Positions 26,066-34,708 of a DNA stretch of 64,000 nt are shown here, in pieces (positions within the stretch are counted from its first letter, which is position 1; each line of letters opens with the position of its first letter). The DNA is taken from assembly GCF_050633125.1 (NCBI RefSeq), contig NZ_JBOEFX010000079.1, positions 1-64,000 of the forward strand, written 5' to 3'. Both the position numbers and the translations under genes were made by a program. Below the pieces are notes generated by a model, which saw only the letters and a program-made list of their open reading frames with translations, was not told the DNA's origin and did not search any database. Source of the stretch: Lewinella sp050633125 (GTDB lineage: Bacteria > Bacteroidota > Bacteroidia > Chitinophagales > Saprospiraceae).

Positions 26066-27219
26066 TGTAATTTTCCTTTTAGTGCTAAAACAGGATTCAT
26101 TTTAGAAATCTTCCTAGCGGGTAAAAAGCTCACAATAGTTGCAGCTATGACTACTAAAAGAATAGTTGTCAGCACCAGTTGAACCCCAAAGACAGGGTAT
26201 ATTCTATCAGCCAGAGCTATGCCCATATCTTGTGATGCAGCAGGAAAAGCTATCCCCGTTTTAGCTAAATAAGCGAAAAGAGGGATTCCCAAAATACTTC
26301 CTACTAGCATTGCCAAAAGGCTATACATACTTCCCTCAACAGTGAATAAACCAACCACCTGGCTTCGGGTCATGCCTAATGCGATGTAGGTACCAATTTC
26401 TTTTTGCCGTCTAAACACAGAAAGCACTTGCGTATCAAAGATGGCTAACAATGCGATGGCCAACAGTAACAAATACATGATAGACCCACTGACTTTTTTC
26501 ATCGCAATAATCTCCGTCAGGTCGCTGAGCAACTCCTCCTGGCTCTGAAATTTCCATCCTGAAATATTGGTAGCTTGGAACTGGTCATTGGCAACAAAGA
26601 GTGTGGCGTGGTTTTGGAGCCCCGTCATGTCCCACAATTTTTGGATAGGAATCCAAATTTGTCCATTGTCAACAGTAGGCACACCGGTATCAAATACTTT
26701 AACGATGGTGATGTTAGCTGCATCGAATGTCCCGCCTTTGTCTCTCCACCGAAGCAAGACTTCATCACCCTCTTTAAGTTTGGCAGCATTCGCCATATTT
26801 TCTCCTACCATAGCAGGTATAGCAGCGGTACTTTCCTTCATTGCTTGAATGGGAAGTTCAAGGGTCGATTGATTAACATCAATGCCTTTGAGTGCAACGG
26901 ATAACATTCTACCATCGGGGTAAATAGAGGCTTGGCGAATCAAAATAGGCGTCAAGTTCTTGCTTTGCTCTTCTTTCAAGACGCCATGCCCGTCCAGGAC
27001 AGTAAACGGGTCAAATGGGTCGTATTCGCTATGCAAAAACTGCCCATGCCCGTATTCCCAAGCAATACTATCCCGCTTAGCCTGTTCATTCCAACCATCT
27101 ATCAGTCCATTGTAGAAAATGATAATAATGAAGGAAAAGGACAATACGCCTACATTAAGCCAGGTACGGAGGCCTGCGCCCATCAGGTTTTTATAAGCCA
27201 ATTGAAATGCTAGTTTCAT
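26062..27219 (-). CDS. ABC transporter permease, FtsX/LolC-E type (first)
   Basis: A 385-residue permease of the same superfamily as its neighbour. It has an N-terminal helix (WLNVGVLSFSFIIIIFYNGLI), a periplasmic domain (about 45-245), and FtsX-domain helices (MYLLLLAIALLAIFDTQVL, MYSLLAMLVGSILGIPLF, LVLTTILLVVIAATIVSFLP). The motif RRQKEIGTYIALGMTRSQV is the coupling helix that contacts the ATPase. The C-terminus KMNPVLALKGKLQ is a common ending for these permeases. It overlaps the ATPase gene by four bases at 27216-27219 and the second permease by four, so all three are translationally coupled. Confidence 0.93.
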   Translation of the reverse strand: MKLAFQLAYKNLMGAGLRTWLNVGVLSFSFIIIIFYNGLIDGWNEQAKRDSIAWEYGHGQFLHSEYDPFDPFTVLDGHGVLKEEQSKNLTPILIRQASIYPDGRMLSVALKGIDVNQSTLELPIQAMKESTAAIPAMVGENMANAAKLKEGDEVLLRWRDKGGTFDAANITIVKVFDTGVPTVDNGQIWIPIQKLWDMTGLQNHATLFVANDQFQATNISGWKFQSQEELLSDLTEIIAMKKVSGSIMYLLLLAIALLAIFDTQVLSVFRRQKEIGTYIALGMTRSQVVGLFTVEGSMYSLLAMLVGSILGIPLFAYLAKTGIAFPAASQDMGIALADRIYPVFGVQLVLTTILLVVIAATIVSFLPARKISKMNPVLALKGKLQ

Positions 27220-27929
27220 TTTTTCATAATATTAGCTTCGATAATCTCATCTTCCTCCACAGCACCATCGCGTAAATGAATGATGCGTTCCAAGTATCCC
27301 ATCACCTTCTCATCATGTGTTGAAAACAAGAAGGTGGTACCCAACTCTTCATTGAGTTGTTTCATGGTCTTTAGTATAGCGTGAGTATTGGCCGCATCCA
27401 GATTGGCTGAAGGTTCATCGGCGATGACGATCTCAGGTCTTTTCACCATAGCTCGGGCAATGGCTACACGCTGCCCTTCTCCTCCTGAAAGTTTGTCCGG
27501 TTTTTTATTCGCCATACCAGCCAAGCCTACCCATTCCAGTGCCTCCATCACCATTTTCTTTCTTTCGTCTTTGCTATAGTTTTGGAGGAGCAATGCAAAT
27601 TCTACATTCTCAAAAACCGTGTAGACAGGTAGCAAGTTATAGACCTGAAAGATGAAACCTATGTGTTTGTTTCTCAACAAAGCCGACTCCTGATGTGATA
27701 AATCAGAAATGTTTTTATCTAAAACAATAGCCTTCCCTTCCGTAGGAGAATCGAGAGAACCAATGATATTAAGTAAAGTTGTTTTACCAGAACCACTTGG
27801 CCCAACCAAGCCTGTAAACTCTCCTCGTTTAAATTGAAGATTGATGTTCTTCAATGCTGTAAACTCACCTTCCCCGACCGGGAAGCGTTTGGTTACATTT
27901 TCAATTATTATGACGCTTTCTTTATTCAT
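27216..27929 (-). CDS. ABC transporter ATPase, LolD/MacB type
   Basis: A 237-residue ATPase with every hallmark: Walker A GPSGSGKTTLL at about residue 43, the Q-loop FIFQVYNLLPVYTVFENVEFALLL, the signature LSGGEGQRVAIARA, Walker B VIADEPSANLD and the H-loop STHD. Length and sequence fit the LolD/MacB/Fts-E branch that drives mechanotransmission-type export and not import. It sits 26 bp after the outer-membrane barrel gene and overlaps the first permease. In the cell it binds the cytoplasmic face of the permease pair. Confidence 0.95.
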   Translation of the reverse strand: MNKESVIIIENVTKRFPVGEGEFTALKNINLQFKRGEFTGLVGPSGSGKTTLLNIIGSLDSPTEGKAIVLDKNISDLSHQESALLRNKHIGFIFQVYNLLPVYTVFENVEFALLLQNYSKDERKKMVMEALEWVGLAGMANKKPDKLSGGEGQRVAIARAMVKRPEIVIADEPSANLDAANTHAILKTMKQLNEELGTTFLFSTHDEKVMGYLERIIHLRDGAVEEDEIIEANIMKK

Positions 27930-27955
27930 ATTCCTTAGTATTTACATGCTATTCT

Positions 27956-29089
27956 TTAATGATTATAGACCACCATTAGTCGGATACCAGGTCCTGAAAA
28001 TTGGTTAAATAATTCGTTTTGCTGAATACCTGGCTGTGTTGTCGGATTATAGTAAGCCATTACGTAACCAGTGATTTTTTGGAACTCATGCTGATAGTTG
28101 AGAAAAAAGGATAAATCTTCTGATGCCCAATTGTAGTAAACGACAGAGCTAAGATTATCGAAAAACCCCAGTGGATAAGCCAACGTTACTGCTGTAATAT
28201 TTCCTGTATTTTCAAATTGAAACGCTTCCTGGCCACTTGATATGAGCAGATGCTCAGCGATGACATTCAAGCCATTGCCCAACCCAATCGTATAATCTAC
28301 CCCCAAGTTGAATAATGATTGATGGGTCAAAAAACCAACATCTTTGGATTTGTGGATATAGGCTGCTTCAAACCACAGCCCTACTTCTACATCCCATTTT
28401 CCATCAATAGCTATTCGATCTTCCGGTATCTTTTCATACTGTGGAACAAAGAGCAGGTTTTCAGAGTTGGCTGTACGATGATGGTAGGACAGTGCAATTT
28501 CTCCGCTAGGCACGGGATGCTGTATTCGCCCGCCTAGCTCGGGGTGTTTTTTGTAAGTATTTACAGCATCGAATCCCCTTGTTTTTTCATTACCATATAG
28601 TGCCCAAACCCAAATATTGGTGTTGTTTAAAAAGTAATACCGCCCCAACAATCCATAAACACCGTTGGTCAATTGTAATGGATCACGAGGATCTACTTGA
28701 TTAAACCATTGGATAGGCCGGAGGATAGAAGCAGATCCAAAATCAATCTTTTGCAAGCCTGCTCTTAGTTCAAATTGATTGGAAGAATACCTCACCCAGA
28801 TACGGTAGGGGTCGATATTCCCATCTTCATGTGAAGCATTGAATGGATGAAACAAAACTGACCCCGAAATATTAGCAGAGGCTTCAAAATCTAAGGTCTT
28901 GGTAGAATCAAGAGGTAAACCATAGCTGAACTCCGGAATATATCGCCCTCCTAAAAAAGCATCCAACTCATTATCGGGGCTATAACTCCCTATTATCGAA
29001 AGCTGGCCATCATACACGACTTTATTTTGACCAACCAATACGATGGGTGCTGCAAAAAGCAAAATGATTATATGTCTGCTAATTCTCAT
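27956..29089 (-). CDS. outer-membrane beta-barrel protein of the ABC/LolA operon
   Basis: A 377-residue protein with a signal peptide (HIIILLFAAPIVLVGQ) and no cysteine. The rest is an alternation of short amphipathic strands ending with aromatic residues (FELRAGLQKIDFGS, YGLLGRYYFLNNTNIWVWALYG, GEIALSYHHRT, VEVGLWFEAAYI, LFNLGVDYTIG, LSFFLNYQHEFQK, YVMAYYNP), as expected for an outer-membrane beta barrel. The last residues GIRLMVVYNH fit a terminal barrel strand. No closer family is assigned. It lies 11 bp after tetR and 26 bp before the ATPase, so its job is likely tied to the ABC system as its outer-membrane partner (inference). Confidence 0.78.
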   Translation of the reverse strand: MRISRHIIILLFAAPIVLVGQNKVVYDGQLSIIGSYSPDNELDAFLGGRYIPEFSYGLPLDSTKTLDFEASANISGSVLFHPFNASHEDGNIDPYRIWVRYSSNQFELRAGLQKIDFGSASILRPIQWFNQVDPRDPLQLTNGVYGLLGRYYFLNNTNIWVWALYGNEKTRGFDAVNTYKKHPELGGRIQHPVPSGEIALSYHHRTANSENLLFVPQYEKIPEDRIAIDGKWDVEVGLWFEAAYIHKSKDVGFLTHQSLFNLGVDYTIGLGNGLNVIAEHLLISSGQEAFQFENTGNITAVTLAYPLGFFDNLSSVVYYNWASEDLSFFLNYQHEFQKITGYVMAYYNPTTQPGIQQNELFNQFSGPGIRLMVVYNH

Positions 29090-29100
29090 TTTAACATACC

Positions 29101-29691
29101 TTAAGGCAAGATTCCATAAAAGAAAAAATTGGTCAATTCCATGATCAGGTCTTCCGGTTTTTCGTACATGGCTAACAACTCTTCATCCCTGGCTTTTTTG
29201 TCTAAATCGTTCAAGATGTACAGCAAGAAAGACAATTTCAGATCCTTCCGAATCCAGCCTTTTTCTTGTGCCTTTTTCATGTCTCGCATGATTCTCTGAC
29301 GGCCCTCCTCTTGGTATTGCTCTATTAAACTTTGTAGAGTACTGTCTTCCGTTTCGTAGATATCTTTTAAAAACTCTTGACTTATGCCCTTCGATTCTTC
29401 ACGCTCTAAAATCACCAGTTCTACTATCTTGGCAGGGAAAGCGATATCCTGGTTCATTATCTTTTCATACCGACTTGTGCTACGTTCCACCACCTGAGTT
29501 AATACATGCCGGGCAATCTCATTTTTGTTGCTAAAGTTCCTGTAAAACGTCATTTTACTAACACCTGCCTCTTTGCAAATTTCTTCAACGGTAACCCTGC
29601 GAATGCCATGCTTCCAGAAAAGTGCTTTGGCACTCTCTGTGATCGCTTGAACTCCCTTGCTTGTTTTTTTAGCTGCTGGCATACTCCTCAA
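29101..29691 (-). CDS. TetR-family repressor of the export operon
   Basis: A 196-residue regulator. The N-terminal helix-turn-helix is AITESAKALFWKHGIRRVTVEEICKEAGVSKMTFYRNF in outline, with the recognition helix at VSKMTFYRNFSNK (residues about 44-56). The remainder is the all-helical ligand-binding domain. An alternative start at residue 4 (29682) is possible. It is the first gene of the operon whose promoter region carries the inverted-repeat operator at 29715-29753, so it probably represses itself and the export genes. The inducer is unknown, but it may be the exported compound. Confidence 0.9.
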   Translation of the reverse strand: MRSMPAAKKTSKGVQAITESAKALFWKHGIRRVTVEEICKEAGVSKMTFYRNFSNKNEIARHVLTQVVERSTSRYEKIMNQDIAFPAKIVELVILEREESKGISQEFLKDIYETEDSTLQSLIEQYQEEGRQRIMRDMKKAQEKGWIRKDLKLSFLLYILNDLDKKARDEELLAMYEKPEDLIMELTNFFFYGILP

Positions 29692-29714
29692 TGATTGTTA
29701 CTAACACAGTACAA

Positions 29715-29753
29715 TGTTACGAATATTGTACCAAAAATGCAATATTCGTAACA
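29715..29753. promoter_or_regulatory. TetR-type operator upstream of tetR
   Basis: TGTTACGAATATTG (29715-29728) and CAATATTCGTAACA (29740-29753) are exact reverse complements separated by 11 bases. A second nested repeat, GTACAAT (29709-29715) with ATTGTAC (29725-29731), overlaps the left arm. Position 24 bases upstream of the tetR ATG fits an autoregulatory operator that covers the promoter. Confidence 0.7.
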
Positions 29754-29960
29754 AAATGTAATATTAGAAACTTTTGGCGATAGCTCACCGAATCGGCCAA
29801 AAGACTCCAACCTATCAATAGATTTGAAGTTCTTTTGCTAGATACTGAGCTTGACTTATCAAAAAAGGATACTTCCAGCGGCTAGATATTGAGCATTGAT
29901 ATTACCTTTAGCACTTATGTAAAACAGCGTGCTTCCGCTACTTAAAAGAACAATCGGCCT

Positions 29961-30401
29961 ATGAAAAGACCAACCAAAGCTAAACTACGCGCACGATCAG
30001 CCGACCGGGTCGCTTTTGCAAAACAAGTTCGTCAGGAATATCTAAATGGAGAACTCGACATCACCCGTACCCCTTCGGGCTTAGGTTACATTTTACATGA
30101 ACAAGGCGAAGGCATTGCTCCAAAGGTGGGCCAGAAAGTAGAGGTTCACTATGTAGGTTTGCTAGAAAAGAAGGCATCTGTATTTGACGAATCCTTTGGC
30201 AATATCCGAGGTGCTCGTTTCATTCTGGGCGCTGGTGAAGTAATTCAAGGCTGGGACGAAGCCATTGCCCTACTACGCTGGGGCGATGAAGCGACGCTGT
30301 TTATTCCTTCCGAACTAGGGTACGGAGCCGACGGTCGTGGACAGGGAATTCCGCCACACAGTAATCTTGTTTTTTATGTGGAAATTGCTTCTGTGGGGTG
30401 A
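29961..30401 (+). CDS. FKBP-type peptidyl-prolyl cis-trans isomerase
   Basis: A 146-residue FKBP domain protein that isomerises prolyl bonds. The core is present: GLGYILHEQGEGIAPKVGQKVEVHYVGLL, the FDESF segment, FILGAGEVIQGWDEAIALL with the conserved W, and IPSELGYGADGRGQGIPPHSNLVFYVEI. No signal peptide or lipobox is visible at MKRPTKAKLRARSADRVAF, so it should stay in the cytoplasm, unlike the more common secreted FKBPs of the phylum. The basic N-terminus may contact nucleic acid or ribosomes (inference). A terminator begins at its stop codon. Confidence 0.92.
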   Translation: MKRPTKAKLRARSADRVAFAKQVRQEYLNGELDITRTPSGLGYILHEQGEGIAPKVGQKVEVHYVGLLEKKASVFDESFGNIRGARFILGAGEVIQGWDEAIALLRWGDEATLFIPSELGYGADGRGQGIPPHSNLVFYVEIASVG

Positions 30402-30437
30402 CCCTAGGGCAAATTCATGAATTTGCCCTAGGGTTTT
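30401..30437 (+). terminator. 34-bp perfect palindrome with T-run after the FKBP gene
   Basis: A perfect palindrome spans 30401-30434, starting ACCCTAGGGCAAATTCATGA and reading back to AGGGT, and is followed by TTT. It starts within the stop codon of the FKBP gene and serves as its terminator. valS ends 42 bases further on the opposite strand. Confidence 0.75.
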
Positions 30438-30478
30438 ACACCTGATTCCACGAAGCAGCGGGCAGGCTGAAGTCTCCC

Positions 30479-33164
30479 CTACCCTTTCAGGCGCTTAATC
30501 TCATCTGTCAAGCTGGCGATACGTGCTTGGCCATCGGCCAATTTCTTGCGTTCGCGATCTACGACAGCCGCGGGGGCGCCGTTTACGAAGCGTTCATTAC
30601 TTAGCTTCTTTTCTACCGAGGCCACGAAGCCTATCTGGTAGGCCAGTTCCTTCTCTTTTTCCTCCAATTCGGCAGCCGTATCAATCTCCTGGTTCAATTC
30701 CAGGTAGAAAGAATCATTACCAACGAGGAATCCAATAGCGTTTTCTGGCTCCGTTTCTACCGCTTCCAGGGATTCCAGGTAAGCCATCTTTTCGATAGCT
30801 GCCCGCAAGCCTGCATCGTTTACCAGTGCTTCACCAGGGCTACCAACGGTGGTCAGCATCTTTAGCGGATCACGGCCTTTGATGCCTTTTGAGGAGCGAG
30901 TCTCCCGTACTTTTACTACAGCTTGCTTGGCCAGTTCTACGCGAGCGATGAGGTCCTTGTCAAAGTCACCAGCGGTAGGCCAAGTACTTACACAGCAATC
31001 GTCTCCTGTTTCGCGTGCTCTGAGCTGGTGCCAAATTTCTTCGGTAACGAATGGCATGAAAGGATGTAGCAAAATCATCATTTCTTCGTAGGCCGCAACG
31101 GTACGCTCCAGGGTCCGCGGATTGATTTTGCCATCAGTAGGCTTGATCATCTCCAGGTACCAAGAGCAGAAATCACCCCAGATAAACTTGTACAACTCCA
31201 TGATCGCGTCATCCAGGCGGTATTCGCTGATGAAGCGTGTCACTTCTTTATTTACTTGCGCCAAACGGCTTTCCAACCACGTGCTGGCCATCGCACTGAT
31301 GGGGTCTTCCTCGCCTACAGTGTCTACTTCCCAGCGGGTAATCAGCGACATGGCATTCCACATCTTGTTACAGAAGTTGCGACCTTGTTCACAGAGTCTA
31401 CTCTCATTGAGGGCTTTCCCCGTTTTGGCATCAATCGGTGCATCAAAGATGATGTCATTACCTGCGGAAGAACAAGAAAGCATTCCGAAACGAACGCCAT
31501 CCGCACCGTAGGTATCGATCAGGCTCAGCGCATCAGGGGAATTGCCAAGAGATTTAGACATTTTCTGGCGCTTACTGTCTCTTACCATTCCGGTAAAGTA
31601 AACATCTTTAAATGGCATCACCGGATGGTCGGGGCCCAGTAATTCTGGTGCAAATTCGTACCCGGCCATGATCATTCGCGCTACCCAAAAGAACATGATA
31701 TCCCAGCCTGTTACCAAGGTATTGGTTGGGTAATAGTATTTGAGTTCCTCCTGGTTTTGAAAACCATCAAAAACAGAAATTGGCCACAGCCAGGAAGAGA
31801 ACCAGGTATCAACAACATCTTCATCCTGCTTCAGGTCACCGATGGTCAGTGCATCATTACCGGTAGCGGCTTTGGCTTGCTCCAGCGCTTCTTCTGCGGT
31901 ATGTGCAACCAGTACATGTTCTTCGTAGTACCATGCTGGTATCCGCTGCCCCCACCAAAGCTGGCGACTGATACACCAATCGCGTACGTTTTCTTCCTTG
32001 AGCCAGCTGTTGTACATATTAAACATGCTCTCGGGGTAGAATTTCACTTCTTCCGAACGCACCGCCTCCAGGGCAGTAGATGCAAACTCATCCATCTTCA
32101 GGAACCACTGCAAGGTCAGCTTGGGCTCTACCACTGCGTTGGTACGCTCGGAGCGACCTACCCGCGTGCGGTAATCTTCGGTTCCTACCAAAGCGCCTGC
32201 TTCTTCCAGTATTTTACCAATATTCTTCCGGGCCGTAAAGCGGTCTTCACCTACACAGAATTGTGCCAACTCGTTGAGTGTACCATCCAAGTTGATGATA
32301 TCAATCACTTCGAGGCNNATCATTAGGATCGTGCGCTGGCGTCACCTTCAAGGCACCAGTACCAAACTCCAGATCAACGTAAGTATCCGTAATGATCGGG
32401 ATGGAGCGATTCACCAGGGGAACGATTACGCGCTTGCCGTGCAAGTGCTTGTAGCGCTCATCATCCGGATGAACGGCCAAGCCCGTATCCGCCATGATAG
32501 TTTCGGGGCGCTGAGTAGCAATAACGATGTATTCATCGGTTCCTTCTACCTGGTAGCGAACGTGATAAAGGCGTGAGTTCTCATCACTGTGGATAACTTC
32601 TTCGTTGGACAATACGGTCAATGCTTCGGGGTCCCAATTGGTCATCCGAAGGCCACGGTAGAGGCGTCCTTTTTTGTGAAGATCAACGAAAACCTTTACA
32701 ACGGCTTCACTCAGGGAATCTTCCAGCGTAAAGCGGGTACGTTCCCAATCGCAACTAGCACCCAACTTCTTGAGCTGGTCGAGAATGATCCCACCGTATT
32801 CTTCTTTCCAGGCGAAAGCGTGCTTGAGGAACTCCTCACGGCCAATATCGCTTTTCTTGATACCCTTTTCACGAAGCAGCCTTACCACTTTGGCTTCTGT
32901 AGCGATAGAAGCGTGATCGGTACCAGGTACCCAACAGGCATTTTTCCCATCCAAACGAGCTTTCCGAACCAGGATATCCTGGATCGTATTGTTCAGCATG
33001 TGTCCCATGTGCAGCACGCCAGTGACGTTAGGCGGAGGAATTACCACGCTGAAAGGCTCGCGCTCATCAGGTTCACTGTGGAAATAGTTCTGCGCCATCC
33101 AGTGGTCGTACCACTTTTTTTCGACGGTCTGTGGGGAATAATGCTTCGGTAAACTCATGATCAT
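30479..33164 (-). CDS. valS: valyl-tRNA synthetase (interrupted by an assembly gap)
   Basis: Class Ia synthetase that charges tRNA(Val) and edits Thr. The frame starts at 33164 (or 33158, MSLPKHY). HMGH, the HIGH signature, is at residues 52-55 (PPPNVTGVLHMGH). KMSKS is in RQKMSKSLGNSPD. The editing domain and WDxMFFW motif (TGWDIMFFWVARMIMAGYEF in part) are present, and the C-terminal coiled coil (LEEKEKELAYQIGFVASVEKKL in part) is intact. At 32317-32318 two N bases break the frame between HDPND and LEVIDIINLDGTLN. Family members have about eight residues there, so sequence is missing and the gene itself is probably whole. About 893 residues are visible in two frames. Confidence 0.93.
32317..32318. 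other. assembly gap (NN) inside valS
   Basis: Two unresolved bases. The left and right parts of valS are each intact but in different frames, and a short conserved segment is absent between them, so the Ns stand for a gap of more than two bases. Confidence 0.9.
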
Positions 33165-33221
33165 TTTTTGTAGAAATCCTCGCCTTCAGCGGGATATCCA
33201 AAGCTGTAAGAAAAAGTTGGG

Positions 33222-33229
33222 CAAAGATA
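33222..33229 (-). promoter_or_regulatory. Bacteroidota -7 promoter box for valS
   Basis: Minus-strand TATCTTTG is an exact TAnnTTTG match 57 bases before the valS ATG. A TTTTG lies upstream but with spacing somewhat longer than usual. Confidence 0.45.
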
Positions 33230-33380
33230 CGGATTTGCTTCACTAATAAGCAGTGCAAAACCGCTTAATCCTATCAAAAACAAGGTCAGTAATCAGAGAT
33301 AAAGTTCCAAGTCTTAAAAAACTAAACCAGATGCGATAGAATACTATTCGTTAATATTTTCTATTATTGGTATTATATTT

Positions 33381-33388
33381 TACGTTTG
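33381..33388 (+). promoter_or_regulatory. Bacteroidota -7 promoter box for the glycine-rich gene
   Basis: TACGTTTG is an exact TAnnTTTG match, 30 bases upstream of the ATG at 33419, in a very AT-rich leader. It overlaps the alternative upstream ATG at 33386, arguing against that start. Confidence 0.55.
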
Positions 33389-33418
33389 TATTATTTCACA
33401 AAACAAAACGAACAAAAA

Positions 33419-33700
33419 ATGAGTATTCTACCATTAATCATCCAGCTTGTCAGTGGAGCTGTAGGAGGCAATGTTGCCGGTTCCTTAATGAAGGAAAGTT
33501 CTTTAGGCACCCTTGGTAATTCTCTGGCCGGTATCCTGGGCGGTGGCTTAGGTGGCCAGGTATTGGGTATGTTAGGTATGGCAGCTAGTAGTGGCAGTAT
33601 GGACCTTGCCGGTATCCTCAGCAGTGTTGCTGGCGGTGGCGTCGGGGGCGGTATTGCGATGGCTGTAATTGGTATGATTCGCAAGGCAATGGCGAAATAG
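33419..33700 (+). CDS. small glycine-rich hydrophobic protein, function unknown
   Basis: A 93-residue protein from the ATG at 33419 (MSILPLIIQLVSGAVGG), preceded by an A-rich leader. Its sequence is full of Gly, Ala, Leu and small-residue GxxxG-type motifs (VSGAVGGNVAGSLM, SLAGILGGGLGGQVLGMLGMAA, GGGVGGGIAMAVIGMI) and ends in a basic RKAMAK. It resembles glycine-zipper membrane proteins, which pack helices tightly or insert into bilayers, but no named family is recognised. It stands alone, with its own promoter box, between valS and a 1-kb repeat-rich gap. A role at the inner membrane is an inference. Confidence 0.72.
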   Translation: MSILPLIIQLVSGAVGGNVAGSLMKESSLGTLGNSLAGILGGGLGGQVLGMLGMAASSGSMDLAGILSSVAGGGVGGGIAMAVIGMIRKAMAK

Positions 33701-34206
33701 TCCGTACTATTGATTACTTTCGCGAACTCGAAGGTCTGAGAAACCCTTCAAGATCGGGCCGCTCTCGTTTACGGGGGTGGCCCGTGTTGGTTTGTGCTGT
33801 CGGGGGGATTCGCTGCGCTCATGCGACGGGTGCTCACTCTGCTCGCGGAGATGTTAGGCACTCAGGTGCTATGTGCTAGTGCGGGGTGAATGTATAATCG
33901 CACTGGTACGATTACCTCACACTGAATGTATGATCGTGTTCTACGGTTGAGACACATCTCGACCAAAATCAGGAGTGGGATCAAGAAAAAACACCTCGGA
34001 GAGGTGGAATATTGGTAGAAAAGAATGAATAAATGAGGAAACGACCTCGGATGAGGTCGCACAATGGAAAATATAGCCCTCCGCTTTGATTCGTTCGGCC
34101 CTGTCATCTAATAGGAATTGATATTCGACCTCCTCCGAGGTCGTTTTAACTCCAACATACATGGTTCTACCGATATTTGACCTCTACCGAGGTCAAGACA
34201 CATAAA
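33701..34206. other. non-coding repeat-rich region, left part
   Basis: No convincing gene. It contains two copies of a motif around ATGATCGTGTT (33896-33913, with hairpin AATCG/CGATT, and 33930-33948) and the four-hairpin array at 33992-34195 reported separately. ORFs found here are low-complexity by-products of these repeats. A third copy of the ATGATCGTGTT motif lies at 34463-34482, beyond the MITE-like element. Confidence 0.6.
33992..34195. repeat. array of four related hairpins (GACCTC / GAGGTC family)
   Basis: Four short stem-loops share the core ACCTC...GAGGT: 33992-34006 (CACCTC/GAGGTG), 34042-34059 (CGACCTC/GAGGTCG), 34126-34143 (CGACCTC/GAGGTCG) and 34178-34195 (TGACCTC/GAGGTCA). 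Loops are 3-5 bases and vary. The arms change together so pairing is kept, which suggests selection on structure or a palindromic extragenic repeat family. Confidence 0.6.
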
Positions 34207-34442
34207 TGTAGGCTGTTCAATGTCATATGTTTAGCATGACGCATTTAGCTTGAATTCACGACCCACCCCAACCCCTCCCTGGCCAGGCGAGGGGCTTTCC
34301 TGTCCGGTTAAAACTATTCCACAGTCAACACTTTACGCACTTTAAGTCCTCCCTCCATCAAAAGGGAGGGAGCTAGAGGGTGGGTCGTGAACACAGGCCT
34401 AAAAGCATCTCACTCCTTTACCATCACATTGAACAGCCTACA
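34207..34442. mobile_element. MITE-like element with terminal inverted repeats and target duplication
   Basis: The 17-base ends TGTAGGCTGTTCAATGT (34207-34223) and its exact reverse complement (34426-34442) bound a 236-bp non-coding unit. CATAAA flanks it directly on both sides (34201-34206 and 34443-34448), as a 6-bp target duplication would. Inside is a second inverted repeat, TTCACGACCCACCC (34255-34268) with GGGTGGGTCGTGAA (34378-34391), and two GC-rich hairpins (CCCTCCC/GAGGGG-type). No transposase is encoded, so it would depend on one elsewhere. Confidence 0.6.
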
Positions 34443-34708
34443 CATAAATGTGTCCCAACCGTATGATCGTGTTGGTACGATTGGGGTGAGAGGTTGAGCA
34501 AAATACTTCCGAATTCAGACTTCCCACTTCCAACTTTAGGTGCGGAGGGCCGGTAAATCAAATTTTACGCTTTCTCCTTTTATCCAACCTCTATAATGCA
34601 CTGCCATTGTGAAAAACAGCTACGTAATTGGTAAAAATTGCGGGTTACTGTCCAATAGTGTCCACTACATTTACAAGTGTGATTTTCCAATAACCGAAGC
34701 TCCTAACC
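34443..34708. other. non-coding region upstream of the pectin locus
   Basis: A 266-bp gap. It begins with the CATAAA repeat of the MITE-like element, then a hairpin copy of the ATGATCGTGTT motif (34463-34482). The rest, up to the GH43 start, has no recognisable promoter box; partial matches were not convincing. Confidence 0.5.

Noticed and set aside
30479..32323. valS as a pseudogene or two genes
   Set aside because: The break coincides with NN bases and a short conserved segment is missing, which points to an assembly gap.
33862..34107. ORFs of 73-82 residues on the minus strand in the repeat-rich gap
   Set aside because: They are made of the hairpin repeats, have no start context and no protein-like composition.
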